Below are positions 37,201-49,250 of a stretch of DNA of 64,000 nt, piece by piece (within the stretch, counting starts at the first letter, position 1; each line of letters starts with the position of its first letter). This stretch comes from Chelydra serpentina (Eukaryota; Chordata; Testudines; Chelydridae): the NCBI GenBank assembly GCA_037349315.1, contig JBAIAC010000004.1, positions 38,195,001-38,259,000 on the forward strand, given 5' to 3'. The notes under the pieces were generated by a model. That model was not told the origin of the DNA and searched no databases. It saw nothing but the letters and a program-made list of their open reading frames with translations. Position numbers and translations under genes: made by a program.

Positions 37201-38701
37201 AAATTGAAAGCACCATACAGACATTAACTAAGCTGAGCCCTTGCTTATCCTTTCCAAGGAGATGATACTGAGCTACTGCAGATACAGCTGGCTCTAGACA
37301 TGGGACCATTGCAGGGATGGACAAATGCTGAGCTAGATGCCACCAAACTGAGGAAAACTCTGAAGACTAAGTATTGTGGGAGCCTGTCTGTGTGTGTCCA
37401 ATCACACCCTCAAGCTGTCACTACTCACAGTATATAGGAAGATGCACACCCCTCTCTGCTTTGAGAAATTCAATTCTGCGTGAAAAAGTGTTTTGTGAAA
37501 TCACAAATTTTAAGGTAGTTGCAAAGATGGTGAGGAAATAGTAAACAACAGATAATAAAAATGAGTTACCACAGAGTCTGAGTCATAACTAGCCCCTTAA
37601 TGAGGAAGGTAAGTAACCTGCAGACTAAAGCAGAGCAGTTAAGTGACTTGCTCATGGTCACAGAGGAAGTGTCAGAGCCAGAACCCATGAGTTCCTGGCT
37701 CCCGATACCGTGTTCAACCGCTAGACTGCACAAAGTAGCTTAAACACCATTTAGAGTTTTTTTCTATGTTTCTCCGTTTGATTCAAAGACAATAAAAAAA
37801 ACCTTTAGCAGCTTCTAATACTTTCAATGTACTTTCCTTTGGTTTTTTTGCACCTCTGATATTTTCTCAGAATTCTTTTCAGATTTTTCCAAGTTCTGTG
37901 GAATTCCACTGGATGATAAATATGGATCCAGGTATTAAGTAAATCAAACAGCAAATTTTCCAAGGCCCACACATTAATTCCCTAAATCCCACACCACAGT
38001 GTGGGAGAAAGTGATTCTTTGCATAGTTGTGCTTTAATTTTCCTCAATTATACTGAGGGTTATGGTTACATTGGTACTTTGCAAGTTGAAAGTCTATTGA
38101 ATTGTTAATAAGATGCCAACATAACACAAGAGGAGAGTTATATACAGTAATGCATCATGGAAACTTAGCTCATACAGCAACTGGTACTGAATTATACTTA
38201 GTGCTGCATAGGGGAACTGAGGGGAGGGGGGAATGAAAGAGGGAACCATTCACCCTCCCTCCCTGCCCATTCCATCACCAGGACAGGCAGCCATGATTTG
38301 GTTTCTAGTGCAAAAGGAATGGGGTTGACTAATGCTGCCTGATGGGCTGAGGAGCTTAAATAATGCAGGTCTGGGTGTGGCTGGAGAGCAGATATGCTTG
38401 CCTCCTTTGCATATCAGCCAGCATTAGGATAGCTATGCTACAGAGCAGCACTGAAAATGCCTTTTAAAAGATGTAGCAAGAGCCATCTCTCCACGCCACG
38501 CAGCATCTCTGGATGCATTATGCCTTCCAGTAGATATTACGCCAATGTAGCTAGCAGTGGAGGGCACCTCCTGCAACTCCTCAATATGGCTCTGCCTGAA
38601 GACATAATTTAGCCTGGTATGGATAATTGCTTGTCAAAAACATCTCAAGGTTTGGGCTCAGGAACTGGAAAAAGTACAACCAGCACAATATATCAACTCA
38701 C

Positions 38702-38787
38702 CTGGCGATAGTTCTGGACTTGTTAAGTGCTTTGCTGAGGACCAGAGATGGTGCAGACTGACGTCTTTGAGCCAGACTCTTCATCTT
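38702..38787 (-). CDS. ARHGAP20: ARHGAP20 coding exon 2
   Basis: This 86-nt exon has acceptor CCAATCAG|AAGATG (exon starts at 38787) after a good pyrimidine tract, and donor CGCCAG|GTGAGT (last base 38702). Exon 1 ends on a codon boundary, so exon 2 starts in phase 0. It encodes residues 34-61 plus two bases of codon 62: KMKSLAQRRQSAPSL, VLSKALNKSRTIA. The human protein, from memory, has MKTLAERRRSAPSLILDKAL at the same place. This basic, serine-rich segment lies before the PH domain, and RRQSAPS is a plausible site for basophilic kinases. Length and splice phases fit between exons 1 and 3. Confidence 0.93.
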
Positions 38788-40496
38788 CTGATTGGAAAGA
38801 GAAACAAAGGGAACCAGAGGTGAGATTTTAAACACTAACTGAATGTATACAGACATTCGGCTCCTGTCTTCATTAATCTAACTGGAGTGCTATCGCTAAA
38901 GACTAATAACACTAAGTGTCAGCATTAACTATTTAATTGCTGATTATTGGATAGAATGGGAAAGCGAATGGCAGTGAAACTCACAGAAGGCCAGGAAGAA
39001 ATTCGGGATTACTGCAGGGAAGGAATAAAGGAGGGAAGACACAGACAAGGAAGATATAGAGAAAGACAAAGGATGGTGAAGAAAGCGGGGGAAAAGAGAA
39101 AAATAGTAGTAGTTCTAGAGAGCAGCGTATTTTTCTATTGAGTGAAGCTGAGTATTACAATAGAGTGCAAAACAAATAAGATTATTCTTCCCCAAGGAGG
39201 AGATTTTCAAAAGCACCCAAAGTATTTACGAGTACACATTACATTGACTTTCAATCAGACCACTGTTCTAACCACTACCACTCCTCTCAAACCGGTAGGA
39301 AAAAACCCTAGATTTCCTGACCTCTCCGACATTCTGATGTCTAGTAATTAGTTGGCAAAGCATGTGTGACATCCCCCTCTAATGGCTGGCCCTCAGAAAA
39401 GATAAGTTACCTTTTTAGCTCAACAAATAGAGGTCTGTGCTGGTAATCCAAAGGGCTTGAGGGTTCCAACTCTGCTGATGTGCAACCAGGATCCACCCCA
39501 ACCCTGGTAGTCATGGTAGAATTTGTTTTTTCCAGTTTTCTTTTTTAAAAACTGGTGTATTTAATGCATCTAGTGAAGAAGTGTTCTTAAATACAGATTT
39601 TTTTTCTATAGCTTAAACAAAATCACTATAACTTGTCTAACATGTCACATTGTGCAGCAAAACCCAGGTGTTCCACATTTTTGTCATTTGTCACACATTT
39701 GGATTGCCTGTGTCATGCACTGAAGGTTCAGAGATATGCCCCCAATCTTTAGCTTTTAAGGCATGATGGTCTGTCCTTACAAGCTTTGATATATAAATAT
39801 GCAACACTAGAATTTTCCTTTAACATTGTTCCAGATCTCAGGATTGGTGACCACGGAGAACAAACAAAAATAAAACTCCTAAGATTCATCCCATGACTGT
39901 TTTCAGCCAATCATGATCTAGGATTTTCTTCCTTTATGCTAACCACTGAATACTATTAAACACTTTAGAGGACTATTGATTCCTCTGACAATTTGTATTC
40001 TTAATATAGCACAAAACTTGTTAGGGCAGGTTCATATAACATTCTTCACTGAGAGGAAAAACTATGCAATACTACATGGTATCCTTTCTTTAGCTAAGCA
40101 GGTAGACATTGATCAATAATCATAGCAGTGCATTTGTTGCTGTGATGATTTTTTACACTTGCTTTTCTATTCATGCAACGTGTGCTTGTTTGGTTATAAT
40201 ATATTTGTCTGGTAACAGACTTTGCTCGTATTAAGGCTCTGTTATACAGCAGTGGTTAAATTTCCATGATAAGCTCGATTTCTGGTCCAACTCTAAAATC
40301 TACCGAAAATCCTATTCGTTTTGATAAATTAGGCCTGGGACCAAGTTAGAATTCTTCTATCTGATTTGAAGTTATACAGGTAAGGGTTTAATAGACTGAC
40401 ATCCTAAAAAAGATTTCTAGTGCTTTTTTGCCACTTTATAGCAGAAAACAGAGAGAATATACCTTCTTTGCTGAATTCTTCTAGCTGAGAACTGTC

Positions 40497-40596
40497 TATC
40501 AGGGATGGTCTAGACAGTATTTGGTCCTGCTATGAGGGCAGGGGGCTGGACTCAATGACCTCTCGAGGTCCCTTCCAGCCCTAGAATCTATGAATC
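40497..40596 (+). mobile_element. CR1 3'-end fragment
   Basis: TATCAGGGATGGTCTAGACA, then CTCGAGGTCCCTTCCAGCCC and a (GAATCTAT)n-type end. The same tail ends the copy at 56401-56947, so both belong to one CR1 subfamily. Confidence 0.85.
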
Positions 40597-40649
40597 TATT
40601 AATAAAACTAGTGCAAAGGATCAAACATTGCCTGATTACAATCAAATCT

Positions 40650-40738
40650 CATAGACTTTAAGGGCAGAAGAGACTATCATGATCATCTAGTCTGACCTCA
40701 TGCAGAACACAGATCAGAGATTTCGCCCAATAACTTCC
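40650..40738 (-). mobile_element. CR1 3'-end fragment (older subfamily)
   Basis: The plus strand shows CATAGACTTTAAGGGCAGAA then GATCATCTAGTCTGACCTCA, the complement of an old CR1 tail. It lies about 50 bp from the opposite-strand CR1 tail at 40497-40596. Confidence 0.65.
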
Positions 40739-40769
40739 AAAGACTAAGGACTGTCTTTATAGGCATTTT

Positions 40770-41046
40770 CAGTCTTGCCAACTTCCAGTTTTATCATGAG
40801 TCTCATGATATTTGGTGGTTTTCTTAAAGCCCCAGCTCCTGGAATCATGGGATTGAATGAGAGTCTCAGCAATATTTAAAAGATTTTGGACCTAGTGGGA
40901 GAGAAGAAAAGTTAGAAAATGTGACCCCGCAAAGGCCAAAAGAAACAGAAGACAAAGTGAACAAAAAGATTAATATTTTTTTTAAATGTCATGATTTTCG
41001 GGGGGGCTGACTCATGATTTTTTAATGCTTGGGATTGGCAATACTG
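40770..41046. mobile_element. MITE with CAGTCTTGCCAAC/CAGTATTGCCAAT ends
   Basis: The termini CAGTCTTGCCAACTTC and CAGTATTGCCAATCCC (complement) form inverted repeats. ATCATGAGTCTCATGAT near the left and GACTCATGATTTTT near the right form a second inverted pair. A second copy lies at 58464-58777, with AAAGCCCCAGCTCCTGG in common. Confidence 0.7.
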
Positions 41047-41790
41047 TGCAGTGCCTAACACAACGGGGCCCTGATCTTGACTGGGAGCCTCCAAGGGCTA
41101 CAGTAACATAGAATAATAGTAAATGAGTATCAGACTCCAGCAAGTTCAGAATAGGACTCAAATCACTGCTGTAGACATAAGCTTTCAAGCCTCTAGCCTT
41201 GCAGAGAGAGGCCTCAAAACATAACTAGATCGCTAAAGAGGCTTGTCATAGGAAAAAGGAGAATTTCCCAACCAAGCCTGAAGTTAGTCAGGCCATCTGT
41301 TTGTAAATGAAAACACTTCAAAAGTAGTGCTCAACACAGCTATAACATTCTTCTAATTTTTATTTATTTAGACAAATTCCTAGTTTAAAGAACAGAGAGA
41401 GGGAAATAATTAAAATTAAGTTAATTTAATTCATCTATTCTGTGGGGGAATGAGACAGCTTGCTGGTCTAGCTAACTGAACCCAAGATGTCTTATCTCTA
41501 GCTTCCCTACCCTTTGTTTGTGTATGCACATACACACCCTGAGGTCTCTGCAGGCAGCACTTACAGGTCCTCTCAGGTCTCCTATGGCATTGAAGAGCAA
41601 GCAGAGGGCAAGAGATTAGTGGGAGGAGTGGCAACACACACAGAGCCAGCATTTCTCCATAAACAAATCCCATATGTCCATATCATGAAATTCTAACATT
41701 TATATAAATAAAGGAAAGTAGTATGGTAACAAATCCTCATTGGCAGAGGCATGCAGATATGAAACATTACAAAAATCAATATTCTATGAA

Positions 41791-42297
41791 TAAGGCCACG
41801 ATTTAGTCATGGGCATTTTTAGTAAAACCCATGGACAGGTTACGGGCAATAAGCAAAAATTCACGGCCTGTGACCTGTCTATGACTTGTACTAAAAATAC
41901 TCCTGACTAAATCTTGGGGGGGGGGGAAAGTTGGGGGGTGAGGGGTGCTTCTGGGCAGGGGCACGCTGTGGGGCTGCTGCTGGGGGGGGGCGTGGCCAGC
42001 GGCACCAGCTACTGGGGGCTACCAAACCAATGGCATCTGCTGTGGCTGCCCTGGGACCACTGCCGGGGGCCGCCAAGCAGAGGCTACTCAGGAGATGGGG
42101 CCAGCTGCCCCCGCGGGGTCTCCTGAGCAGTGGTCGGAGCGGCTGTCCCTGGGGCCACATGAGCAGCTGACCCCATAGCCAGCTGCTTGGGCGGCCCCGA
42201 TGTCAGCCACACTGGCTACTGCAGAAGTCACGGAGGTTGCAGAAAGTCACAGAATCGGTGACTTCTGCAACCTCCGTGACAGACACGGAGCCCTATA
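41791..42297. mobile_element. Double-hairpin repeat element
   Basis: The left end carries an inverted repeat (ATTTAGTCATGGGCATTTTT against its degenerate complement before 41915). The right end carries another (GTCACGGAGGTTGCAGAA, 42226-42243, against CTTCTGCAACCTCCGTGAC, 42261-42279). Between them is a G-rich then GC-rich spacer that yields spurious ORFs. The overall form is a non-autonomous element with hairpin ends; the family is unknown to me. Confidence 0.6.
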
Positions 42298-42573
42298 TGA
42301 TGCACATTTTTAGTACTCTACATGCAAAGATGGTAGGCTGGCATCTGCAAGGGGCAGAGTTAAGGTACTGTACTTCACTGTGTATTTACATACTTTCATA
42401 GGTGTGGGTTTCTTCTAAATTTTACTTTATCGCTATGTTTCTTGGGTTTCTATTTTTTTTTAAACTCAAACCACAGAAATGAACCTGTAATCTTAATTTC
42501 ACCTGAAAGTTTTCCGTTGGGGTTATAATACCATATTAAAATGCTATCGCTGCAAAGAAACTGTATATGCAAT

Positions 42574-42652
42574 GCCAGATCCTCACCTGGTATAAACTAG
42601 CATAGCTCCGTGAACTTCAACAGAGTTATGCTAATTTACAGATTCCGGCCCA
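42574..42652. repeat. Short palindromic repeat
   Basis: CCTGGTATAAACTAGCATAG with complementary GTTATGCTAATTTACAG around TGAACTTCAACAGA. Confidence 0.55.
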
Positions 42653-44377
42653 AATCATTTAACAAAATACATCTTGTAATCTTATTGATGGAAGGATGAG
42701 CAGTAAAACTGCCAGCTCTAACTCTGAGTATCAACCTAGTCATCTGCTCTAGAGAAGTCTATTCCTAAATGCCAACATGAAACTAATTTTGGCTAGTAGT
42801 TTAAGTGAACAGCCACTTTATATTGTGTTGTTCAATTATGGTATTAATCTCCATTCTTTGAAAAAGCTAATGTACAAGAGTTCTTAAGTGGAGCTTTTTT
42901 TTTTTAATATATAAACACACCTACTTGAAAATATAGCACTGTCTCATGGTTTCTGCATAGTATTTCATTACATTAGGCCTGGAAATAGATCAACAGAGAA
43001 TTTGTTAAGTAGAGAAAACACAAAAGAATTCATTGCACATATGATTTCTTTTGTGGGGAAAAATAATTATGATACCAGATGTACGTGGTACAGTGTTTAG
43101 AATTTTTATGAGCATCTAGAGAAGCAAAATAGATGTCTGATCATTCTTTTCCAGGTTAGTGCAATGAACAGACATCCTTTTTCAGATACTTGATAGCTCT
43201 ACCATTCTGATTTATGTAGTATTTTTACATATCACCCTCCAGTCTCACAGAATGCTGATACTATTAAACTATTGAAGGCCCCGATCCGCAGCTTGTTCTA
43301 CATAGACAGACCCTTGGCCCCCAACGTGCAACTAAGTTTTGATTTACTTCTTTTGTGATCATCCTAGCATAATGGTTTTTTTTATGCTCAAATAATCTAA
43401 GCTCACCCAATACCATATTTAGATTAATACACGAACCTTGTTGTGTACTAAAGAAATCAACGTTCTGGTCCAGCTCCCATTTAAATCAATGACAAAATTA
43501 GAGCAGAATCAAGTTCACAGAATGTATGTGTTCACAGAATGAATATTGCTGATGTATCCCAGCAACATACAATGCAAGAATGTCAGATGTTTTTTGAACA
43601 GTAAGACACTTTCTTTTTGAGGAGAGGATGGGAACAGAAGGGCTTGCAAGCTTGATAATGAAATATGGAACCTTTGGCCTCTAAGCCAATGGTTTGAACC
43701 CAGAGGAAAAATCAATATCATAGGAGGACGATTCAGTGATCTATGTGAAATGGACGAAGATCTCAATCTATCACTAGTTGATAGGTGACAACAACACAAC
43801 CACCTCTGTAAAAGGCAGACACCCTTGTTGGCTCACTCACTAGAATCAAAAGGATCGTGTGTGTCTGGAAACCGAATTAATTTCTCCATCCCAAAAAGTG
43901 GGTCAGGATTGAAGCACAGTGGGTAGCTACTGCAACCTTCACCCACACTATCGCTGCTATACCTGTTCTGCAAGCAGAGGATTTTGCTCTTTTGGGTGGT
44001 AAATCTGGACCCTTCAACTTTTTGCTTTTCTTTTAATGAAAAGAAACGTGCTTTAAACAAAACTCACCCTATAAAATCTTTAAGTCAATAAGAACGGTTA
44101 ATGATTTCATTCGTACAAACTCTGCCCTCTTGATGTTTGAAGTAACAACAAAAATATCTGGGCATACACACTTTCTGGTTTAGTTATGCCATACCTAATT
44201 CATGTTTACAGACTTTTAAAGAAGCCTGTACAAGGTTTATAAATAATTGTTTTACTAAGACTAAAACAAAAAGCCCCAAAATATTCCTCACTGTCCAACA
44301 GTTTATCTTTCAAGATCTACTTGTGCATCAGCACTTTGAGTATATTTCACAGCTAGATTGCACAGGTATCACTAGGC

Positions 44378-44711
44378 CAGGGTTTCTCAAACGTCATTGC
44401 ACCACGACCCCAGGAGGGGAGACTGAGCTCGCCTGAGCCCTTCTGCCCCAGGTGCGGGGGCCAAAGCCCAAGCCCAACCACCCCAGGCGGGGGTGGGAGA
44501 AATGGGGCAAAGCCAAAACCCAAAGGCTTCAGTCTCAGGCAGTGGGCCTGTAACCTGAGCCCCACTGCCCAGGGCTGAAGCAGTTGGGCTTGGGCTTCAG
44601 CTTTGGCCCTGGGCAGTGGGGCTCGGGCTTTGGCCCCAGGCCCAGCAAGTGTAAGCCAGCCCCGGTGACCCCATTAAAATGGGGTCCTGACCCACAGTTT
44701 GAGAACCACTG
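44378..44711. mobile_element. hAT-like non-autonomous element with 8-bp TSD
   Basis: The ends CAGGGTTTCTCAAAC and CAGTGGTTCTCAAAC (complement) are hAT-type inverted repeats. CACTAGGC (44370-44377) is repeated exactly at 44712-44719. The 334-bp interior is GC-rich with no transposase; long ORFs crossing it are shadows of low-complexity sequence. Confidence 0.85.
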
Positions 44712-47274
44712 CACTAGGCCATTTATAGTGTAGTAGGTAATAAGCCTTTTATGTTGTTTATTTCTGTTTTCTGCATGCCTTAATCTAATATTTGTCAAAG
44801 TCATACAGTACACATTGAATATAAATAAATTAAACCTCGAGAAGTTCACTGTTTCTTCAGTAGGACAACAGGGCTATTTATAACTTTCTACCCCATTCTT
44901 GACCCCTTTTAATCAAAATGATTCTGATTGCTTTGTGAGTTGACAGTTCAGCTATTAGGTTTAGCCTGTAGGAGTGTGTGTTTGTGTGCTCCATAAATTT
45001 ACAGAATGTAAAATGTCCTTCTCAGGGATCATCTACCATAAAGGTAGATCAAGTAAATATTTAGCAAACTACTGAGTGACGGTTTACACTGGCAACATAC
45101 TTTTACTTATTTACTTACAAGGACTTTCCCAAAAATAAAGTCAGTTTACTGAAGAGACTAAAGAGAAAACAATTACGGAGGCATGAGAGGAAAGAGATCA
45201 GCACAAGAGGATGAACGGGTGGCAGAGTGCACAGAGTGCTCTGTCATCTTAAGAGACAGAGACTAAAAGCAAAGTTGGGGTAGGAAAACAGAAGATCAGT
45301 AAGAGAAATTATGAGCAAGAAGAGATGTGCTATCAGCAGTCATACTACTACCCCAGATCAAAAATTCTTATGGCTTTAATTTAATTCTGGCAGAGAGATC
45401 TCACCTATTATGTTGTTTCAAATGTTGGTGGGAATGAGGAATACTAATAAAAAAATTGGACAAAGAGGTTGTAGGGAAAACAGAACGCTAAATCTGCAAG
45501 TCCTATTGCCAGCAGTGCTTCAGCACTTCTTCTCTATCCTCCCCTTTTACTTTATTCCAGTTATTCTGCCACCAGGCAAGTGCGTGCATATGCACACACA
45601 GCAAGAGGAGGATTAACACTTGGTACAGTTGTGTCCGTGCTCCCGTAGTGCAGGGCTTTCCCAAAGGCAGTTTAAAACTGACAAACCTCATATAGTTCTT
45701 GTCTATCTCAAGTGGCTACTGGGGAAGTATTGATGTGGCAGAAATCCCATTTGGGGAACTAACAAAATGCAGGCGGGTGTGAAAGCTGTGAATCCCATCC
45801 TCTTACATTAATCTTAAAGCCTAGTCTCTCCCCATCATTTGAAAGAATATGGGGAAATCTCACTCTCTCACACACCCAAACTTTTATTTAATCTCTGGCA
45901 GGATTTTCTGAAAGGCCGGAAGAGTCTCAGGAGTTACAACAGGCATCCACTAAGCATGTCTCATGCCACCTTCCTCAGGTGTCTGATATGTTTGCTCACT
46001 GTGCTGAGTGCATTCATTTCCCTGATGTACTGACATAGATGGAGCAGGTCACAGCTAGATTCCAAGGTATCTCTGCCTTTGGTTACATGTGTCAGGCTAC
46101 AGAATGTAAATATGCAGCTATCCTGTCTCCAGGTGAAGAAGAGGAAACAAAGTAGTCAAATACTACCAGAGCATAAATGAGAGTTTACCTGTGAGTACAG
46201 ATTAGCAGATTCCTACGTACAGACACATGCATGAGAAGCAGACAAAGGATTCTAATAGCCTTAAACTAATATAAAAAAGGAAATTTGGGTTCAGGCTGCC
46301 TTTGCTTCCTTAACTCATTCCCCTTGTACCTAGATACTGCAAGCAACTCAGAATCAATACAAGATGTGACATATGCAATTCCTAGGTACTGGGGACTACA
46401 GTTTTTATTGAGGACTGCTACTACCTTGGAATGAAAAAACAAGGCCAGGAAACTCAGGAACTCGGACATCATTTTATTCTCCAGACATATAATGTTCTAC
46501 TTTTCCCATGGATGGTCACCCTCAGAAAAGAATCATTAATCCTGGACCCTTGACTAAAGCAACATTGCTGAGCACTGAGGTACAGTACTACGTTATCATA
46601 AATCAATACATGCCATATAACTTGCTCATTCCTAAGAAGCAAGTGCATTAATGATTTAATCTTAACTACATGCTATTTTCAGTCCTCATTTGACTTAAAA
46701 TTGCTCATATCACCTTAAACATATGCAGTAATTTTCCATTACAGGGATAACAGTGTGTGTGAGAAGTGTCCCTAGGCAGCCAAGATTCCAGTGATCATTA
46801 GCAGTAATATTATTATAGTAGCACCCAACGGCCCCAAAATCTGACCCCCTTGTGCTAGGCATGATACAAATTTATGGAAAGATATAACCCGCGCCCCAAA
46901 GAGCTTACACTCAAAATAAATAAATTAATACAAGGGCATGGGAAAGGGATACAACATACAAGCAATGTAATCAGGGTGTTGGCAGGTATATAGAGAAAAC
47001 AAAAAAATGTATTTGCCTATTTTTACAGGGAGATGAAGAGGTAGGGAAAGGGGGAGGTTATACTTGCCCCTGCTTATTCTAATATTGCTCCCTAGTTTTT
47101 TTAATTATATCCACCACGTACAAGTTTCTGCATCACCTGAATTCTTCCTTCCTTAGCATAATAAGCAACAGCCATACCTGTGATCACAGTAATTGCATCA
47201 ATTTAACTATATTGTTTTAGAAACAAATATCCTCAAATCAGCACAAAAACGATGTGTAGACTAGCCCTCAAAAG

Positions 47275-47358
47275 TCAGGTCTCAGCTGGTGTAAATTGGC
47301 ATAGCTCCTCTGACGTTAATGCTACTATACCAATTTATACCAGTTTAGAAACTGGCTT
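47275..47358. repeat. Short palindromic repeat
   Basis: CTGGTGTAAATTGGCATAGC with complementary TACTATACCAATTTATACCAG around a short centre containing CTGACGTTAATG. Confidence 0.6.
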
Positions 47359-48964
47359 AGGATTTTTCACAAGCATAACACAACGCTTTCACAAGCATAA
47401 TACTTTGCACTTCTGTATCAAATGTAGAAGTGCAAAGTATTTCAAATGTCTCGGCCATAGATTGACGATGCCTCACAAAGTCTCTGAGGTAGTTAACTAC
47501 GACTTATATCCATTTTGCATCTAGAGAAAATGAGGCATGCAGAAGTTCTGCTATTTGCTCAAAGTTACACACAAGTAGATGGTAAAGCTGGGAGCAAAAC
47601 GTTGGTAGCTTCCACCTTCCAGCCCTGTGGTTCAACAGAGATCACACACTCCTATTTGCTTTGACAACTACATGCAAACTAACAACTTCAGATAAAATAG
47701 AGTTCTGAGAAACACAGAAGAGCGTAACTATTTCTGCTAAGTAAGCTTAATTCAGACTGAGTAAAATATCGTCATGATAAGAAGAATGAATAATTTAGTG
47801 GCTACTGATAACTCTCTCTTTTATTTCGAGAGGGTTCATGTCAGGAGGTTAAAGCCATTTTAACATCTTTAATCTTAAATATATTTGCATTAATCTCTCT
47901 CAATTTGCATTAGCGCTCTTTTGATCTTTGAGACTGTCACCGGTCTCCATACTGATCTATTACCAACTTGGTCTCCCATATAATTTCATATGTAACCAGC
48001 ACACAAGAGAGTTTATCTCCCACTGTAACAAGAAGGATTCCATCCATTCTTCTGTTATACGCACACTATACGATAAATACCATAGGTATCTAGGTACTTA
48101 GAGTATCCATCACTGTAGTTATCTAAGCAGTAACAATACCTCATTTGAGATTTCATTCCATGCAAAACTAGGGCCAGGCCTTGACCTCTGTTGAACTAGT
48201 ATAGAAAGATCATAGGAAGCCTCTTCCTCACTCATGCAGCAGCAGGGCAGGTTTCCAGTGCAGTACTTAACGAACACTAAGGACATGGACCTATAAAAGC
48301 CACCACACCATCAACTCAAAGGCCAATATATGCAGTCAAGAGTGTGACCAACCTTACCCCACCTAGCATGCAACATGCCATCTGCAGCATTTACAAGCCA
48401 GAGGCACAAGCTCCTTCTTTCCAAACATACATATCCCCACTTTGTGTGCCTCCACTAGATGGAATCCTGACATGGCTGTCAGGGTCTGCGGGAAGTGGGC
48501 ATACTAACCAGCATCCTTGCCCCCTCTCAGCACTGGCTAGAGGCTGAGTAGAATTTGGGCGGTAAAGTTCCTTAGCCTGTAATCACTTTGGATCAAGGGC
48601 TGTCCTTGAGTGTTTGGAAAGTGTCACCACTAATAACAATGTACTCTTTATTACTTTATATTATTAACATCCAAAATGCTGAATTACACATAGAAGACTG
48701 TAGTAAAATATTTGAATCTCACAGCACTTGAAGCTTCCTATCATTCTATTGTTCTTGTTCCCCTTTCATTTAGAGGGCATTTAGGCTTTCACAGGTTGCA
48801 AGGTACAATATGCACAGAGATTACATTCAGAAAATGGGGAAGGAACAATAGGGAAAAAAAATCTACCTTCAGGGGCCACATTTTAGATCATAGTATTTAG
48901 AGATGCAAAGTGTCTATTAGATCAACAGCCCAAACAGCCAGGGCAGGATATAGTTCCAATTTAA

Positions 48965-49052
48965 GGGGGTAATAGCAGATATCCCATAATGGTACATATC
49001 AGATATTTCACTGGTACTACATTTGATCTTAGCTAAAAATATTCTAGGCGAT
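48965..49052 (-). pseudogene. U2 snRNA pseudogene (5' half)
   Basis: Read on the minus strand from 49052, the sequence starts ATCGC like U2 snRNA. The stretch at 49015-49032 (CTAAGATCAAATGTAGTA) matches U2 nucleotides 21-38 at 17 of 18 positions, including GTAGTA, which in real U2 pairs with the intron branch site. A deletion of about 10 nt follows, then CAGTGAAATATCTGATATGT matches the next U2 region at 17 of 20. Similarity fades beyond about nucleotide 80 and the Sm site is not intact. Positions 6-14 are also altered. It is a decayed copy, not a functional snRNA. U2 was compared from memory. Confidence 0.75.
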
Positions 49053-49139
49053 TGTTTTATCTATAAATTTTCACTTGCTGACACTGAACTGGGTCAGAGC
49101 AGTGGCTGGTTACAGTACTGCAGCATGCACCTTCAGTCT

Positions 49140-49250
49140 GGTTGCAGTCACTGTCAGATGGATAGAAAATGCAACACTTTTTATTGCCCCTACAATTGAG
49201 ATGTAACACACAAGCTTTCTGGCCATAAGGATTGTTTCTTCAGGTGGAGC
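49140..49250 (-). mobile_element. Decayed Penelope-like end (tentative)
   Basis: On the minus strand CTGAAGA (49243-49237), a 17-nt spacer, then GAAAGC (49219-49214) reproduce the spacing of the Penelope-like end at 57501-57530, where the spacer is also 17 nt. The spacer retains only a weak CC/GG pairing. The following TTGTGTGTTACATCTCAATT is not the same as the 57.5-kb copy, so it would be another subfamily. Confidence 0.4.

Larger units (their letters stand above)
7471..38701 (-). other. ARHGAP20: ARHGAP20 intron 2 (31.2 kb)
   Basis: This is the largest intron here and holds most of the mobile-element debris annotated separately: SINE, CR1 copies, an endonuclease-RT LINE, an L2-like remnant, inverted-repeat transposons and a Penelope-like end. 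I see nothing identifiable at about 7500-8300, 8500-9500, 11600-13150, 15000-16600, 20550-21700, 22500-23550, 24200-24700, 27650-28900, 31000-31900 and 36100-37000. About 17320-18055 and 20175-20540 may be one older dispersed repeat split by the CR1 at 18056-20172. Confidence 0.8.
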
